A stretch of 31,590 bases of DNA from a virus, in IMG/VR virus record IMGVR_UViG_3300025828_000101, positions 1-31,590 of that record, one strand, 5' to 3'. Position 1 is the stretch's first letter, and every line of letters starts with the position of its first letter. Both the position numbers and the translations under genes were made by a program. Shown piece by piece: positions 9,983-16,066 of this stretch. Under the pieces are notes generated by a model. That model saw nothing but the letters and a program-made list of their open reading frames with translations. It had not been told where the DNA came from and searched no databases.

Positions 9983-10594
9983 TCAATTATTAAAAAGATT
10001 CATAAAAATACCATCAGCACAATACATCCAACCTGTAGAAATATATTTTGTATTGGAAATTGGAGGAAGTCCTTGATGATGATATTCCCAAGTTGCCGGA
10101 AACAACAATATTTTTCCTTCTTTTGGTTTTACTGACTTTCCATTAATAAATTGAGTTTTTCCTCCTTCATAAACATCATTCAAATACCAAATATAGGTTA
10201 AAAATCTCCATCCCGGCGCTTCAGTAGCAGAATCATGATGTATTTTATAAAATTCATTAACTTTTGTTCTCTGTATCTGATATCCACTATCAGATTGCAT
10301 TCCATAATCTGGAACTTTAAAATTGGGATTTAGTGATTTTACTTTATCTCTATACTCTCCAACAGCATCTAGTAAAGAATTATAAAAAATCTCATCTTCT
10401 TCTTCCCAACCATCAAGATTAGTAATTAAAAGATCCCATGATCTTTTAATATCAAGATCTACTCCTTTACCTGTAAGTCCTTGAAATTTACGTTCATCCT
10501 TTTCAAATTTATCAATTACATGTGAACAAAAATCAGAATCAAGTGAATTTTTTTTCGTAAAAATAAGTTCAGAGAAATAATCAATTTTACTCAT
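9983..10594 (-). CDS. 2OG-Fe(II) oxygenase (prolyl-4-hydroxylase type), 203 aa
   Basis: The double-stranded beta-helix core shows H119-H-D121 (YKIHHDSAT), a distal iron His in WEYHHQG (about 172-173), and K183 in NTKYISTGW at the place that binds the 2-oxoglutarate carboxylate. YLNDVYEGGKTQF is the usual strand between them. This family hydroxylates proteins or small molecules using Fe(II), O2 and 2-oxoglutarate, and such genes are common in cyanophages; the substrate here is unknown. The N-terminal ~100 residues are helical. Start overlaps the 10591-10809 stop (ATGA). Confidence 0.9.
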   Translation of the reverse strand: MSKIDYFSELIFTKKNSLDSDFCSHVIDKFEKDERKFQGLTGKGVDLDIKRSWDLLITNLDGWEEEDEIFYNSLLDAVGEYRDKVKSLNPNFKVPDYGMQSDSGYQIQRTKVNEFYKIHHDSATEAPGWRFLTYIWYLNDVYEGGKTQFINGKSVKPKEGKILLFPATWEYHHQGLPPISNTKYISTGWMYCADGIFMNLFNN

Positions 10595-10809
10595 AATTTA
10601 CCATCAACTGTTCCACTATATGATGATGAATCTCCCCAACCATCTTGTTTTGCCTTAAGATAAAATCTTGTTGCTTTAACACAGTTTTCTTTCTTAAGAG
10701 ATGTTAGTATTGGATTTCCTTCTTTATCGTATGAGTTCCACATTTTCCAACGTGATTCTTCCACGTAAAATGCACCATCATCAAAGTATTCTTTTAGATC
10801 ATCCATCAT
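10591..10809 (-). CDS. hypothetical acidic/aromatic protein, 72 aa
   Basis: MMDDLKEYFDDGAFYVEESR then WKMWNSYDKEGNPILTSLKK and CVKATRFYLKAKQDGWGDSS. It starts within the end of the 10806-11225 gene and overlaps the oxygenase by four bases, so it is co-translated with it. Not recognised. Confidence 0.75.
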   Translation of the reverse strand: MMDDLKEYFDDGAFYVEESRWKMWNSYDKEGNPILTSLKKENCVKATRFYLKAKQDGWGDSSSYSGTVDGKL

Positions 10810-11225
10810 TTATGCTCCCAAAAATCATCCCATTCTTTCTTGGTAGTGATATCTAATTTAGCACGTTGATTGTAGTATTCTGCTTCACGAAGATTATACT
10901 CTTGACACTGTTGTTTTTCCTGATCCGATGCTGCTTTATCGCACATTGCATTCAGTTCTTCTTCAGTATAATTAAAGTGCGTAATGTTACTATCAGAACA
11001 TGTAATACCTCCAGTTAAATTATCAGAAGGTCCATTAATAAATGCCAAAACTGCTGCTGCTTTATCTTGTTTTTGCTTATGATAATCTTTCCATTCTTTT
11101 ACAGCTTCATTTAGATCATAAACAAATGTCAAAAAAGAATAGTTATCATCATCAAGATACTCTCCAACTATATCAGCAAGACGATCCTTTATTTGTTGAT
11201 GATGCAAATCAATTTCCTTTTTCAT
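10806..11225 (-). CDS. hypothetical acidic helical protein, 139 aa
   Basis: I start at the ATG at 11225 (MKKEIDLHHQQIKDRLADIV) because GAGGAG lies 8 nt upstream; a longer frame would extend into the neighbour. The protein is mostly helical and charged, with a central Thr/Ser/Asn-rich loop (GGITCSDSNITHFNYTEEE) and a C-terminal DITTKKEWDDFWEHK helix. Not recognised. It overlaps the upstream gene by 17 nt. Confidence 0.75.
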   Translation of the reverse strand: MKKEIDLHHQQIKDRLADIVGEYLDDDNYSFLTFVYDLNEAVKEWKDYHKQKQDKAAAVLAFINGPSDNLTGGITCSDSNITHFNYTEEELNAMCDKAASDQEKQQCQEYNLREAEYYNQRAKLDITTKKEWDDFWEHK

Positions 11226-11376
11226 TGAGTTTCTCCTCAAGTTCATCAATTCTAACATAAAGATCTTCAATTAGCGAAGTAAGGTTGTAGAAGTTGACTT
11301 TACCAACCTCATAGTATCCATTATCTGCTGTAACTTCACTGAAGATTTGTCTCCATTGTGGTGTTCTTTCAGTCAT
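11209..11376 (-). CDS. hypothetical protein, 55 aa
   Basis: MTERTPQWRQIFSEVTADNG then YYEVGKVNFYNLTSLIEDLY and RIDELEEKLNEKGN, ending in a short coiled coil. It shares one base with the previous stop (TAATG), and its C-terminal coding region contains the SD of the next gene. Function unknown. Confidence 0.7.
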   Translation of the reverse strand: MTERTPQWRQIFSEVTADNGYYEVGKVNFYNLTSLIEDLYVRIDELEEKLNEKGN

Positions 11377-11504
11377 TACAAGTGCCCATAGTTTTGTTGA
11401 TAATAAAGAAATCTTTGCATTGATGGTTTAACATTTAAACTTTCACAACATCTCAAATATGAAATGAATTCATACCAAGGTGCTGTAGGATCTGTGTCAC
11501 TCAT
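11376..11504 (-). CDS. hypothetical protein, 42 aa
   Basis: MSDTDPTAPWYEFISYLRCC followed by ESLNVKPSMQRFLYYQQNYG. It fits exactly between neighbours with TAATG overlaps at both ends, the strongest sign that it is a gene. Adjacent Cys pair and aromatic-rich. Not recognised. Confidence 0.65.
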   Translation of the reverse strand: MSDTDPTAPWYEFISYLRCCESLNVKPSMQRFLYYQQNYGHL

Positions 11505-11662
11505 TATTTCAACCTTTGAGATTCTAAACCTGTTACTTCTACTCCTCTGGAGATCATTTTCATCATTGCTTGTTGGGCAGTTTGTAATTCAAAATAAACT
11601 GCCCATTTTTGCTCATCCATGTATTTGTAACCTACTTTAGAAAATTCAACAGGAGATTTCAT
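11504..11662 (-). CDS. hypothetical protein, 52 aa
   Basis: MKSPVEFSKVGYKYMDEQKW, AVYFELQTAQQAMMKMISRG, VEVTGLESQRLK: probably a short helical protein. Start shares a base with the upstream stop (TGATG); stop shares a base with the downstream start (TAATG). Not recognised. Confidence 0.65.
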   Translation of the reverse strand: MKSPVEFSKVGYKYMDEQKWAVYFELQTAQQAMMKMISRGVEVTGLESQRLK

Positions 11663-11889
11663 CAATCGTCGTAAATTTTACATTCAAGTGCATTTGGATT
11701 TGCATCACAATACAATTCTAGTGGAGTTGGATCATGAGTATCATCTGGATGATTCAACTTATATGCTTCAAGTTGTTCCAGTTCAGACTCAATGTGACGG
11801 CGACGTTGTGCAGAAATGTTAGGATTCTCCAGTTCATCCTTGTCCATTTCAATGTGTTTGTTGATATTTTCCATTGTTTGTATCGACAT
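11662..11889 (-). CDS. hypothetical protein, 75 aa
   Basis: A long charged helix (MENINKHIEMDKDELENPNI; QRRRHIESELEQLEAYKL) is followed by a Cys-containing, Pro-rich tail (TPLELYCDANPNALECKIYD) in which two Cys may pair. ATG at 11889, with an in-frame ATG at 11874 as alternative. No SD; AATAAATA lies only 6 bp upstream and is better explained as the preceding gene's last codons. Not recognised. Confidence 0.7.
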   Translation of the reverse strand: MSIQTMENINKHIEMDKDELENPNISAQRRRHIESELEQLEAYKLNHPDDTHDPTPLELYCDANPNALECKIYDD

Positions 11890-11894
11890 AATAC

Positions 11895-12119
11895 TTATTT
11901 ATTAAAAAACATACCAAAATTGCCACTATCTCCCTTTTTTCTAGACTCAAGTTTATCTAGAATATCATCAGTTGATCTGAGAGTTTCAATTTCAAAAATT
12001 AGTTTTGATAGTGTTGTGCATATTATAGGACGTTCTTGTCTTGCTGCAAATGCAAGAGCATTTCTGAGAGATGCTTCTGCTTCTTTCAAAGAATCATCTA
12101 CAGTTTTACTAATTGCCAT
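11895..12119 (-). CDS. conserved cyanophage-type hypothetical, 74 aa
   Basis: MAISKTVDDSLKEAEASLRN then ALAFAARQERPIICTTLSKL: an antiparallel helical hairpin typical of a small cyanophage family (MAISKTVEDSL+EA...LRNALAFAARNE+P). It ends in KGDSGNFGMFFNK. It starts 1 bp after the 12121-12273 stop. Function unknown. Confidence 0.75.
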   Translation of the reverse strand: MAISKTVDDSLKEAEASLRNALAFAARQERPIICTTLSKLIFEIETLRSTDDILDKLESRKKGDSGNFGMFFNK

Positions 12120-12120
12120 T

Positions 12121-12273
12121 TCAATTTCTCCAGTTTTTAATTTCTTCTTGAATGATGAGTTTCAGTTCTTCATCTGACATTTCATTCATCCATGACCACA
12201 TTGGATCTTCTCGATCCCAATCAAAAGTAAATGATCCATCATCATTCAATGTTATCTTTAGACTGTTTTTCAC
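12121..12273 (-). CDS. conserved cyanophage-type hypothetical, GTG start, 50 aa
   Basis: No ATG fits before the conserved core ITLNDDGSFTFDWDREDP, so I place the start at GTG 12273 (reading (M)KNSLKITLNDDGSFTFDWD). A TTG further in is the alternative. The LNDDGSFTFDWD...P.W...N...E.L..II motif is one I associate with small cyanophage proteins. It overlaps the 12242-12598 gene by 32 nt. Function unknown. Confidence 0.65.
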   Translation of the reverse strand: MKNSLKITLNDDGSFTFDWDREDPMWSWMNEMSDEELKLIIQEEIKNWRN

Positions 12274-12598
12274 GCTTTCTGACTGATTTTAGTGATTTAA
12301 GTTCAATTTTGATATTTTGATATGCTGTTTCAGCATCAATCTTACCACCAAGTTCCATGGCGCAAATCATATCGACTCTTGTCCCAAAATGTGCAAGTGC
12401 TCTTTCAAAATTGTCTAGATCTTCATACATACTGATTACAGGATTAACTTCATTATACAGAATATCTATACGTGAATCAAGTGAGTTTTCAAGACGATAC
12501 AATTCATTGGTTGTTCCAACATTTTCCTCCTCAAGAATTTCTACTCTCCTTTCAAGTTGTGTTAATTTATTTCTCCAGAGAGATTTCCATTTTATCAT
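12242..12598 (-). CDS. coiled-coil hypothetical protein, 118 aa
   Basis: Residues ~8-60 show heptad-like spacing (LTQLERRVEILEEENVGTTN; LYRLENSLDSRIDILYNEV). The second half is also helical and ends basic (SLKSVRKREKQSKDN). No membrane segment. It may be an oligomeric structural or scaffold-type accessory protein. ATG at 12598 without a clear SD. Not recognised. Confidence 0.75.
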   Translation of the reverse strand: MIKWKSLWRNKLTQLERRVEILEEENVGTTNELYRLENSLDSRIDILYNEVNPVISMYEDLDNFERALAHFGTRVDMICAMELGGKIDAETAYQNIKIELKSLKSVRKREKQSKDNIE

Positions 12599-12618
12599 AG
12601 CACTTTAAATCCAATAGG

Positions 12619-12798
12619 TCAAGTTGTTTTGTTTGATATCTTATACTGATTCTTCCTAAGTTTTAATGACTTAATATACTTTTGCCTGTGTTCCTCACAT
12701 TGAAAGTAACATGTCTTTTCATTTCCATGATCATTAAATACCAACTTCCATGTCATTGATGGATATGGAAACTTATCTTCTTTTGCTTTTCTAGTCAT
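12619..12798 (-). CDS. hypothetical basic protein, 59 aa
   Basis: Start at ATG 12798 (MTRKAKEDKFPYPSMTWKLV), inside ATGACTAG where the upstream gene stops. The core MTWKLVFNDHGNEKTCYFQC then EEHRQKYIKSL has a CYFQCEEH motif that may bind metal (two Cys, one or two His). A basic C-terminus follows. It resembles small conserved cyanophage proteins with W+L.F...k.C.FQCEEH. Function unknown. Confidence 0.7.
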   Translation of the reverse strand: MTRKAKEDKFPYPSMTWKLVFNDHGNEKTCYFQCEEHRQKYIKSLKLRKNQYKISNKTT

Positions 12799-12925
12799 TT
12801 TCAAGGTCCTTTAAATAATCAATCCACCATTGAGGATCTTTGGTTTTTTTCCAATTAGGAACTTCCATTCCTTTCTCAGAATAATATTCAAACAGAGCAC
12901 TATCTATAATCTGTGCGGTCTCCAT
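12791..12925 (-). CDS. hypothetical protein, 44 aa
   Basis: The frame is open further upstream, but I choose ATG 12925 because AGGAGG lies 9 nt before it, and the upstream part would be encoded antiphase to the convincing 12900-13109 membrane protein. METAQIIDSALFEYYSEKGM then EVPNWKKTKDPQWWIDYLKD: helix, turn, aromatic helix. It overlaps its upstream neighbour by 26 nt. Not recognised. Confidence 0.65.
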   Translation of the reverse strand: METAQIIDSALFEYYSEKGMEVPNWKKTKDPQWWIDYLKDLEND

Positions 12926-13109
12926 ATTCTTCTTCCTCCTCATCAACGTCAGCATATGGATTTTCCACATAGGGTCCTCTTCTTCGTAAAGGTTCTTTTC
13001 TGACATAGGACTGTTCTTGATTGACTGCAGCAATCCATACACTGAGTTTCATTATAATCCATATGATTGCTATTGGAAAAAAACAGGAAAGAAGAATTAA
13101 TGTTTTCAT
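12900..13109 (-). CDS. membrane-anchored protein with acidic tail, 69 aa
   Basis: ATG at 13109 (ATGA overlap with the upstream stop) gives MKTLILLSCFFPIAIIWIIM plus KLSVWIAAV, a long membrane segment or signal anchor. A basic patch (RKEPLRRRGPY) and a strongly acidic tail (ADVDEEEEEYGDRTDYR) follow. The acidic tail's codons (GAGGAGGAAG) also supply the SD for the next gene. Not recognised. Confidence 0.7.
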   Translation of the reverse strand: MKTLILLSCFFPIAIIWIIMKLSVWIAAVNQEQSYVRKEPLRRRGPYVENPYADVDEEEEEYGDRTDYR

Positions 13110-13306
13110 CCGTCCAACTCCCAACACTTGTTAAATCTATCTCTTAATTGATTTAGTTTAACTTTTTCTTGATATTCTAAAATGTAACCATTTATTAACT
13201 TTTCTTGTTCAGTAAGTGAAATACGATGTCTGAGTTTAATGTCAATCAAATGAACCATATCCATGTAGAATTCATTTCCTTTTGCAATAAACTCATCGTA
13301 GTTCAT
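13106..13306 (-). CDS. hypothetical helical protein, 66 aa
   Basis: MNYDEFIAKGNEFYMDMVHL then IDIKLRHRISLTEQEKLING and YQEKVKLNQLRDRFNKCWEL: all helical, charged, soluble. ATGA overlaps at both ends bind it to the glutaredoxin-like gene upstream and the membrane protein downstream. Not recognised. Confidence 0.75.
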   Translation of the reverse strand: MNYDEFIAKGNEFYMDMVHLIDIKLRHRISLTEQEKLINGYILEYQEKVKLNQLRDRFNKCWELDG

Positions 13307-13551
13307 ATGATCTCTCTATTTTGAAAATATTGAAGAGTTTCTTTTAGACTTCCAATATGCTCATGATTGATTGTAATCTGAGGATATTCTGCATCTTTAC
13401 CAAACTCTGCACGAAACTGACGATCACTAAAGTGAACACCAAGTTCATATTCAAGATATTCTCCACCTAAACTCTTGAGTAACATACGAATTCTCTCACA
13501 TTCCTGACTACCGTCAGTATAAAGAATTGCACTAATCTTTTTATCAGTCAC
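13303..13551 (-). CDS. glutaredoxin-like protein with a single active-site Cys, 82 aa
   Basis: The fold pattern matches a glutaredoxin: SAILYTDGSQECERIRMLLK (strand, active-site loop, helix), LGGEYLEYELGVHFSDRQF, and EYPQITINHEHIGSLKETL with the cis-Pro (about P57) and the substrate-binding GSL loop. Only one Cys (about C18) is present at the active site rather than CxxC, so classical dithiol chemistry is not possible; monothiol activity or a binding role is. Start is GTG 13551 with GGAGG 4 nt before it; an ATG at 13566 is the alternative. Confidence 0.65.
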   Translation of the reverse strand: MTDKKISAILYTDGSQECERIRMLLKSLGGEYLEYELGVHFSDRQFRAEFGKDAEYPQITINHEHIGSLKETLQYFQNREII

Positions 13552-13861
13552 GTTGCCTCCAATCATCTGGTCTTTCTTGACTAAACCATTCAGCAATTTC
13601 ATCTGCAGATTTGAAACCAGTTTTATGGTTAGATGGATCTGGATCTCCCAGACCCATCTTATTCATAAAATCATCCAAATCTCCCTCAACCATATCAGGA
13701 TTAGATGCAGTTCTCCTTGCTTTATTCAACCATTCTCTTGCAGTTGTATTTGACTTGGCAAGTTTTTCTGCCCAAATCATTTCATCTAGAGAAACTTCTT
13801 CTTGATTTACAATTTTATTACAAATTGCTTCAAGTTGAAGTCTATATTTCGTGGATAACAT
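13544..13861 (-). CDS. hypothetical protein, 105 aa
   Basis: A helical N-terminus (MLSTKYRLQLEAICNKIVNQ; VSLDEMIWAEKLAKSNTTAR) is followed by an acidic linker (MVEGDLDDFMNKMGLGDPDP) and a C-terminal SADEIAEWFSQERPDDW helix. Soluble; not recognised with confidence, though it resembles small cyanophage proteins. It overlaps the glutaredoxin-like gene by 8 nt. A T4-late-like AATAAATA box lies at 13882-13889 just upstream. Confidence 0.7.
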   Translation of the reverse strand: MLSTKYRLQLEAICNKIVNQEEVSLDEMIWAEKLAKSNTTAREWLNKARRTASNPDMVEGDLDDFMNKMGLGDPDPSNHKTGFKSADEIAEWFSQERPDDWRQRD

Positions 13862-13880
13862 AATTCTTCTCTTGTTAAAT

Positions 13881-14120
13881 TTATTTATTTTGATATTCTT
13901 TCATAATTTCTTCTGCCATTTTAATTGATCTCCTCCAAATAATATATTTGACAATTGGATTCTTTGGATTGTTTAAAATCCACCAAATATGCTTTTTAAA
14001 GTAGAAACTAATTATCTTACTGGTGTAAGTTACAAAAGATGCTACACTATTATCAGTAACAATTAAGTAAAGAAATATACTAAAAGTAAAATAACAAAAA
14101 TAAATGTAATTGCTATTCAT
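13881..14120 (-). CDS. membrane protein, 79 aa
   Basis: Start at ATG 14120 (MNSNYIYFCYFTFSIFLYLI), preceded by GGGGGAACAG in the 3' end of the upstream gene. The first ~25 residues form a membrane helix. A second hydrophobic/aromatic stretch (SKIISFYFKKHIWWIL) and a basic tail (KYIIWRRSIKMAEEIMKEYQ) follow. It overlaps the upstream gene by 8 nt. Not recognised. Confidence 0.65.
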   Translation of the reverse strand: MNSNYIYFCYFTFSIFLYLIVTDNSVASFVTYTSKIISFYFKKHIWWILNNPKNPIVKYIIWRRSIKMAEEIMKEYQNK

Positions 14121-14322
14121 CTGTTCCCCCATATAATCCGACTTCTTCCTCATCAATATTGTAAAGATATTCCAATACTTCTTTTCTCAAATCCATCAAT
14201 TCTTGAAAACATCCTTGAGAGTATGCACATTGCCTAAGTTCAGAGTCTGGTTTTAACACGCTTTCAATGAAAAGTGCTCTTGCAAGAGATTTCTTTTGTT
14301 TTTTGTCCATGTTGGAAATCAT
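14113..14322 (-). CDS. hypothetical protein, 69 aa
   Basis: MISNMDKKQKKSLARALFIE, a helix, then SVLKPDSELRQCAYSQGCFQ and ELMDLRKEVLEYLYNIDEEE. Two Cys residues seven apart. ATG 14322 lies in an ATGA overlap with the upstream stop; the ATG at 14310 is an alternative. Not recognised. Confidence 0.7.
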   Translation of the reverse strand: MISNMDKKQKKSLARALFIESVLKPDSELRQCAYSQGCFQELMDLRKEVLEYLYNIDEEEVGLYGGTDE

Positions 14323-14537
14323 CCTTTAGATTTGGATTTGAGTTGTTTTTTGATGTAAGAAACTGCCGATGGATAATTCTTAGCAGTATGCCACTGCTTA
14401 CCATTATGTAGGATAATGAACTTTTTTGATCCACCGATACTTAATGCAACCCATTCTCCATTTTTGGTAATGTATCCGTTAGGATACCCAGGAATAGGAT
14501 CCAAAAGAGTTTCGTTTTGAACGTGCCAACCATCCAT
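14319..14537 (-). CDS. hypothetical beta-rich protein, 72 aa
   Basis: Start at ATG 14537 (MDGWHVQNETLLDPIPGYPN), as the longer frame begins with a TTG. GYITKNGEWVALSIGGSKKF then IILHNGKQWHTAKNYPSAVS suggest a small beta sheet and a C-terminal basic helix (YIKKQLKSKSKG). It could bind nucleic acid by its charge, which is inference. It starts 1 bp after the 14539-14679 stop. Confidence 0.7.
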   Translation of the reverse strand: MDGWHVQNETLLDPIPGYPNGYITKNGEWVALSIGGSKKFIILHNGKQWHTAKNYPSAVSYIKKQLKSKSKG

Positions 14538-14538
14538 A

Positions 14539-14679
14539 TCAATAAACAATAGTAGAGGACATTACCCGTGCATTTGGGTATTGAGAAAGAGCAACGCGAA
14601 TCGCTTCATCACGATTTCGAGCATAACACTCCACGTAAAAGGTTTGACCGCTAACCATGCACATGACACGATGCCTCAT
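14539..14679 (-). CDS. hypothetical protein, 46 aa
   Basis: MRHRVMCMVSGQTFYVECYA then RNRDEAIRVALSQYPNARVM: a strand pair, a helix and a final strand (VMSSTIVY), a beta-beta-alpha-beta pattern. It lies 11 bp after the helicase stop and so is probably co-transcribed with it. Not recognised. Confidence 0.65.
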   Translation of the reverse strand: MRHRVMCMVSGQTFYVECYARNRDEAIRVALSQYPNARVMSSTIVY

Positions 14680-14690
14680 GATTCAAATCC

Positions 14691-15944
14691 TCACTTGTTG
14701 ATTGTAGAGATGATGGGTTCGCCATGGACAAAGATGGTATCAGACACTGCCTGAACCCTCCTTGCTGTCCCGATCCCAGTGTTATTATACACCGGAACGT
14801 GGACGAAACCATATGGTTTTACAAATTCTTCACTTTTGTCTGGAGTCAAGGAACCTTCTGAGAGGCGCCTAGAATCGTCTGGATGAAGGCGGATTACCCT
14901 ACCAATGGTTTGTGCCATGGCAATGTAGTCAAGGTTCCTCATGAGGATGCAGGATGTCAATCCAGGACAATCAATACCCTCTGAAAGAATACTGTAATGA
15001 AGAACAACAAACTTCCTACCGTTTTCTTTGCCATAAGACTTCAATGTATCGAAGAATACATCACGATCTACTTTATTTCCATTGATAAATGCGCCATACT
15101 TTGCAGTAATCCAGAACAAATCATATCCAAAAGACTGAATCTCTTTCATGAAATCAGTCTCTGCAAGCATACGAATCAAAACCTTAGTATTTGGTGCTGC
15201 TACAAGAACCTTATCCATATTGTCTTCATTGACAATTGTATCAAGAAGAGTCATACAATCACGTTCTGCACCGAACTCCTTGTCCCTAACAGAATTGATG
15301 GTATGAGTCTTAATCTTTGGCGAAACAATATGTCCCTTAGAAACCATCTCTGGTGCAGATACATTCACAATAATCTGACCATAAACATCACTACGATTCA
15401 TTCCTGGTTTATTTGCCTTCAAAGAATACTTTGGTGTTGCAGTGTATGAATAGAAACGATCACAAGACTTGGAAAGTTGCTCAACTGCAGGAAAGAAATT
15501 CTTCTGGATAGAATTATGTGCTTCATCAATATGTGCAGTATCTACCTTGATACCAGACTCAATAATACGATGAAGAGAATGATATGTGGTAAAGATCAGT
15601 TTATGACCTTCTGTTTTATCAAACCAGTTCTTGATTACTTTTGGATTTGTTGAAGACTTATGCTTAGTCTCTCCACTATGGCAATGAAATACCGAAGCAT
15701 TGGTAATAAACTCCAAATACTCATTAGAAAGTTGATTTGCAAGCATCAACCTAGGAGCAACCACAACAACAGTTTGTGATTCTTCCTTCTTGAACTCACG
15801 AATAGTGTCATAAACACCAATAAGAGTCTTACCTGCACCAGTCACAGCGCAAATGATTCCCTTATGGTAGACAGTCATTTTATTGGTAGCATCAGTCTGA
15901 TGATCACGGAGAATCATGGTGGTAATTGGATCAACTGAAGACAT
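14691..15944 (-). CDS. SF2 DNA helicase (DEAH-type, ResIII/UvsW-like), 417 aa
   Basis: All main SF2 motifs are visible: Q-like LRDHQTDAT (12-20), Walker A AVTGAGKT (33-40), DEAH (140-143), TAT (168-170), SEGIDCPGL (321-329), and QTIGRVIR (345-352). It is an ATP-dependent nucleic-acid translocase of the ResIII/UvsW group; the T4 relative UvsW unwinds R-loops and branched DNA during replication and recombination. Whether this is UvsW itself or another phage SF2 helicase cannot be decided here, so no symbol is given. The C-terminal part beyond residue 370 is not diagnostic. ATG at 15944 lacks an SD; a terminator hairpin lies 9 bp upstream. Confidence 0.9.
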   Translation of the reverse strand: MSSVDPITTMILRDHQTDATNKMTVYHKGIICAVTGAGKTLIGVYDTIREFKKEESQTVVVVAPRLMLANQLSNEYLEFITNASVFHCHSGETKHKSSTNPKVIKNWFDKTEGHKLIFTTYHSLHRIIESGIKVDTAHIDEAHNSIQKNFFPAVEQLSKSCDRFYSYTATPKYSLKANKPGMNRSDVYGQIIVNVSAPEMVSKGHIVSPKIKTHTINSVRDKEFGAERDCMTLLDTIVNEDNMDKVLVAAPNTKVLIRMLAETDFMKEIQSFGYDLFWITAKYGAFINGNKVDRDVFFDTLKSYGKENGRKFVVLHYSILSEGIDCPGLTSCILMRNLDYIAMAQTIGRVIRLHPDDSRRLSEGSLTPDKSEEFVKPYGFVHVPVYNNTGIGTARRVQAVSDTIFVHGEPIISTINK

Positions 15945-15952
15945 TATAGCAA

Positions 15953-15978
15953 TAAAAAAGGATACCGTGTGGTATCCT
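15953..15978 (-). terminator. intrinsic terminator, also in helicase leader
   Basis: On minus, AGGATACC (15978-15971) pairs perfectly with GGTATCCT (15966-15959) around a 4-nt loop, followed by a run of T. It closes the fibre transcript from 16067-18088 and lies between a predicted promoter (16035-16063) and the helicase start. Confidence 0.85.
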
Positions 15979-16034
15979 GTGACACTTATTAAACTGTCTT
16001 AAAGCTATTATTTCTCTTCAACCGGGACAAACCT

Positions 16035-16063
16035 AGTCTATAGAGGTTTTAACGATCTGTCAA
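16035..16063 (-). promoter_or_regulatory. promoter TTGACA-17-TAGACT
   Basis: On minus, a perfect -35 TTGACA (16058-16063) is 17 bp from TAGACT (16035-16040, four of six). Its transcript would start about 50 nt before the terminator hairpin and then reach the helicase gene, so readthrough or antitermination would be required. Confidence 0.5.
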
Positions 16064-16066
16064 GTC

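Noticed and set aside
11896-11903. AATAAATA as a late promoter for 11662-11889
   Set aside because: Only 6 bp from the start codon, with no room for a transcript leader; it codes the end of the upstream gene (NK stop).
12926-13042. Longer N-terminus for the 12791-12925 gene
   Set aside because: It would overlap the convincing membrane protein at 12900-13109 in another frame, while a strong SD marks ATG 12925.
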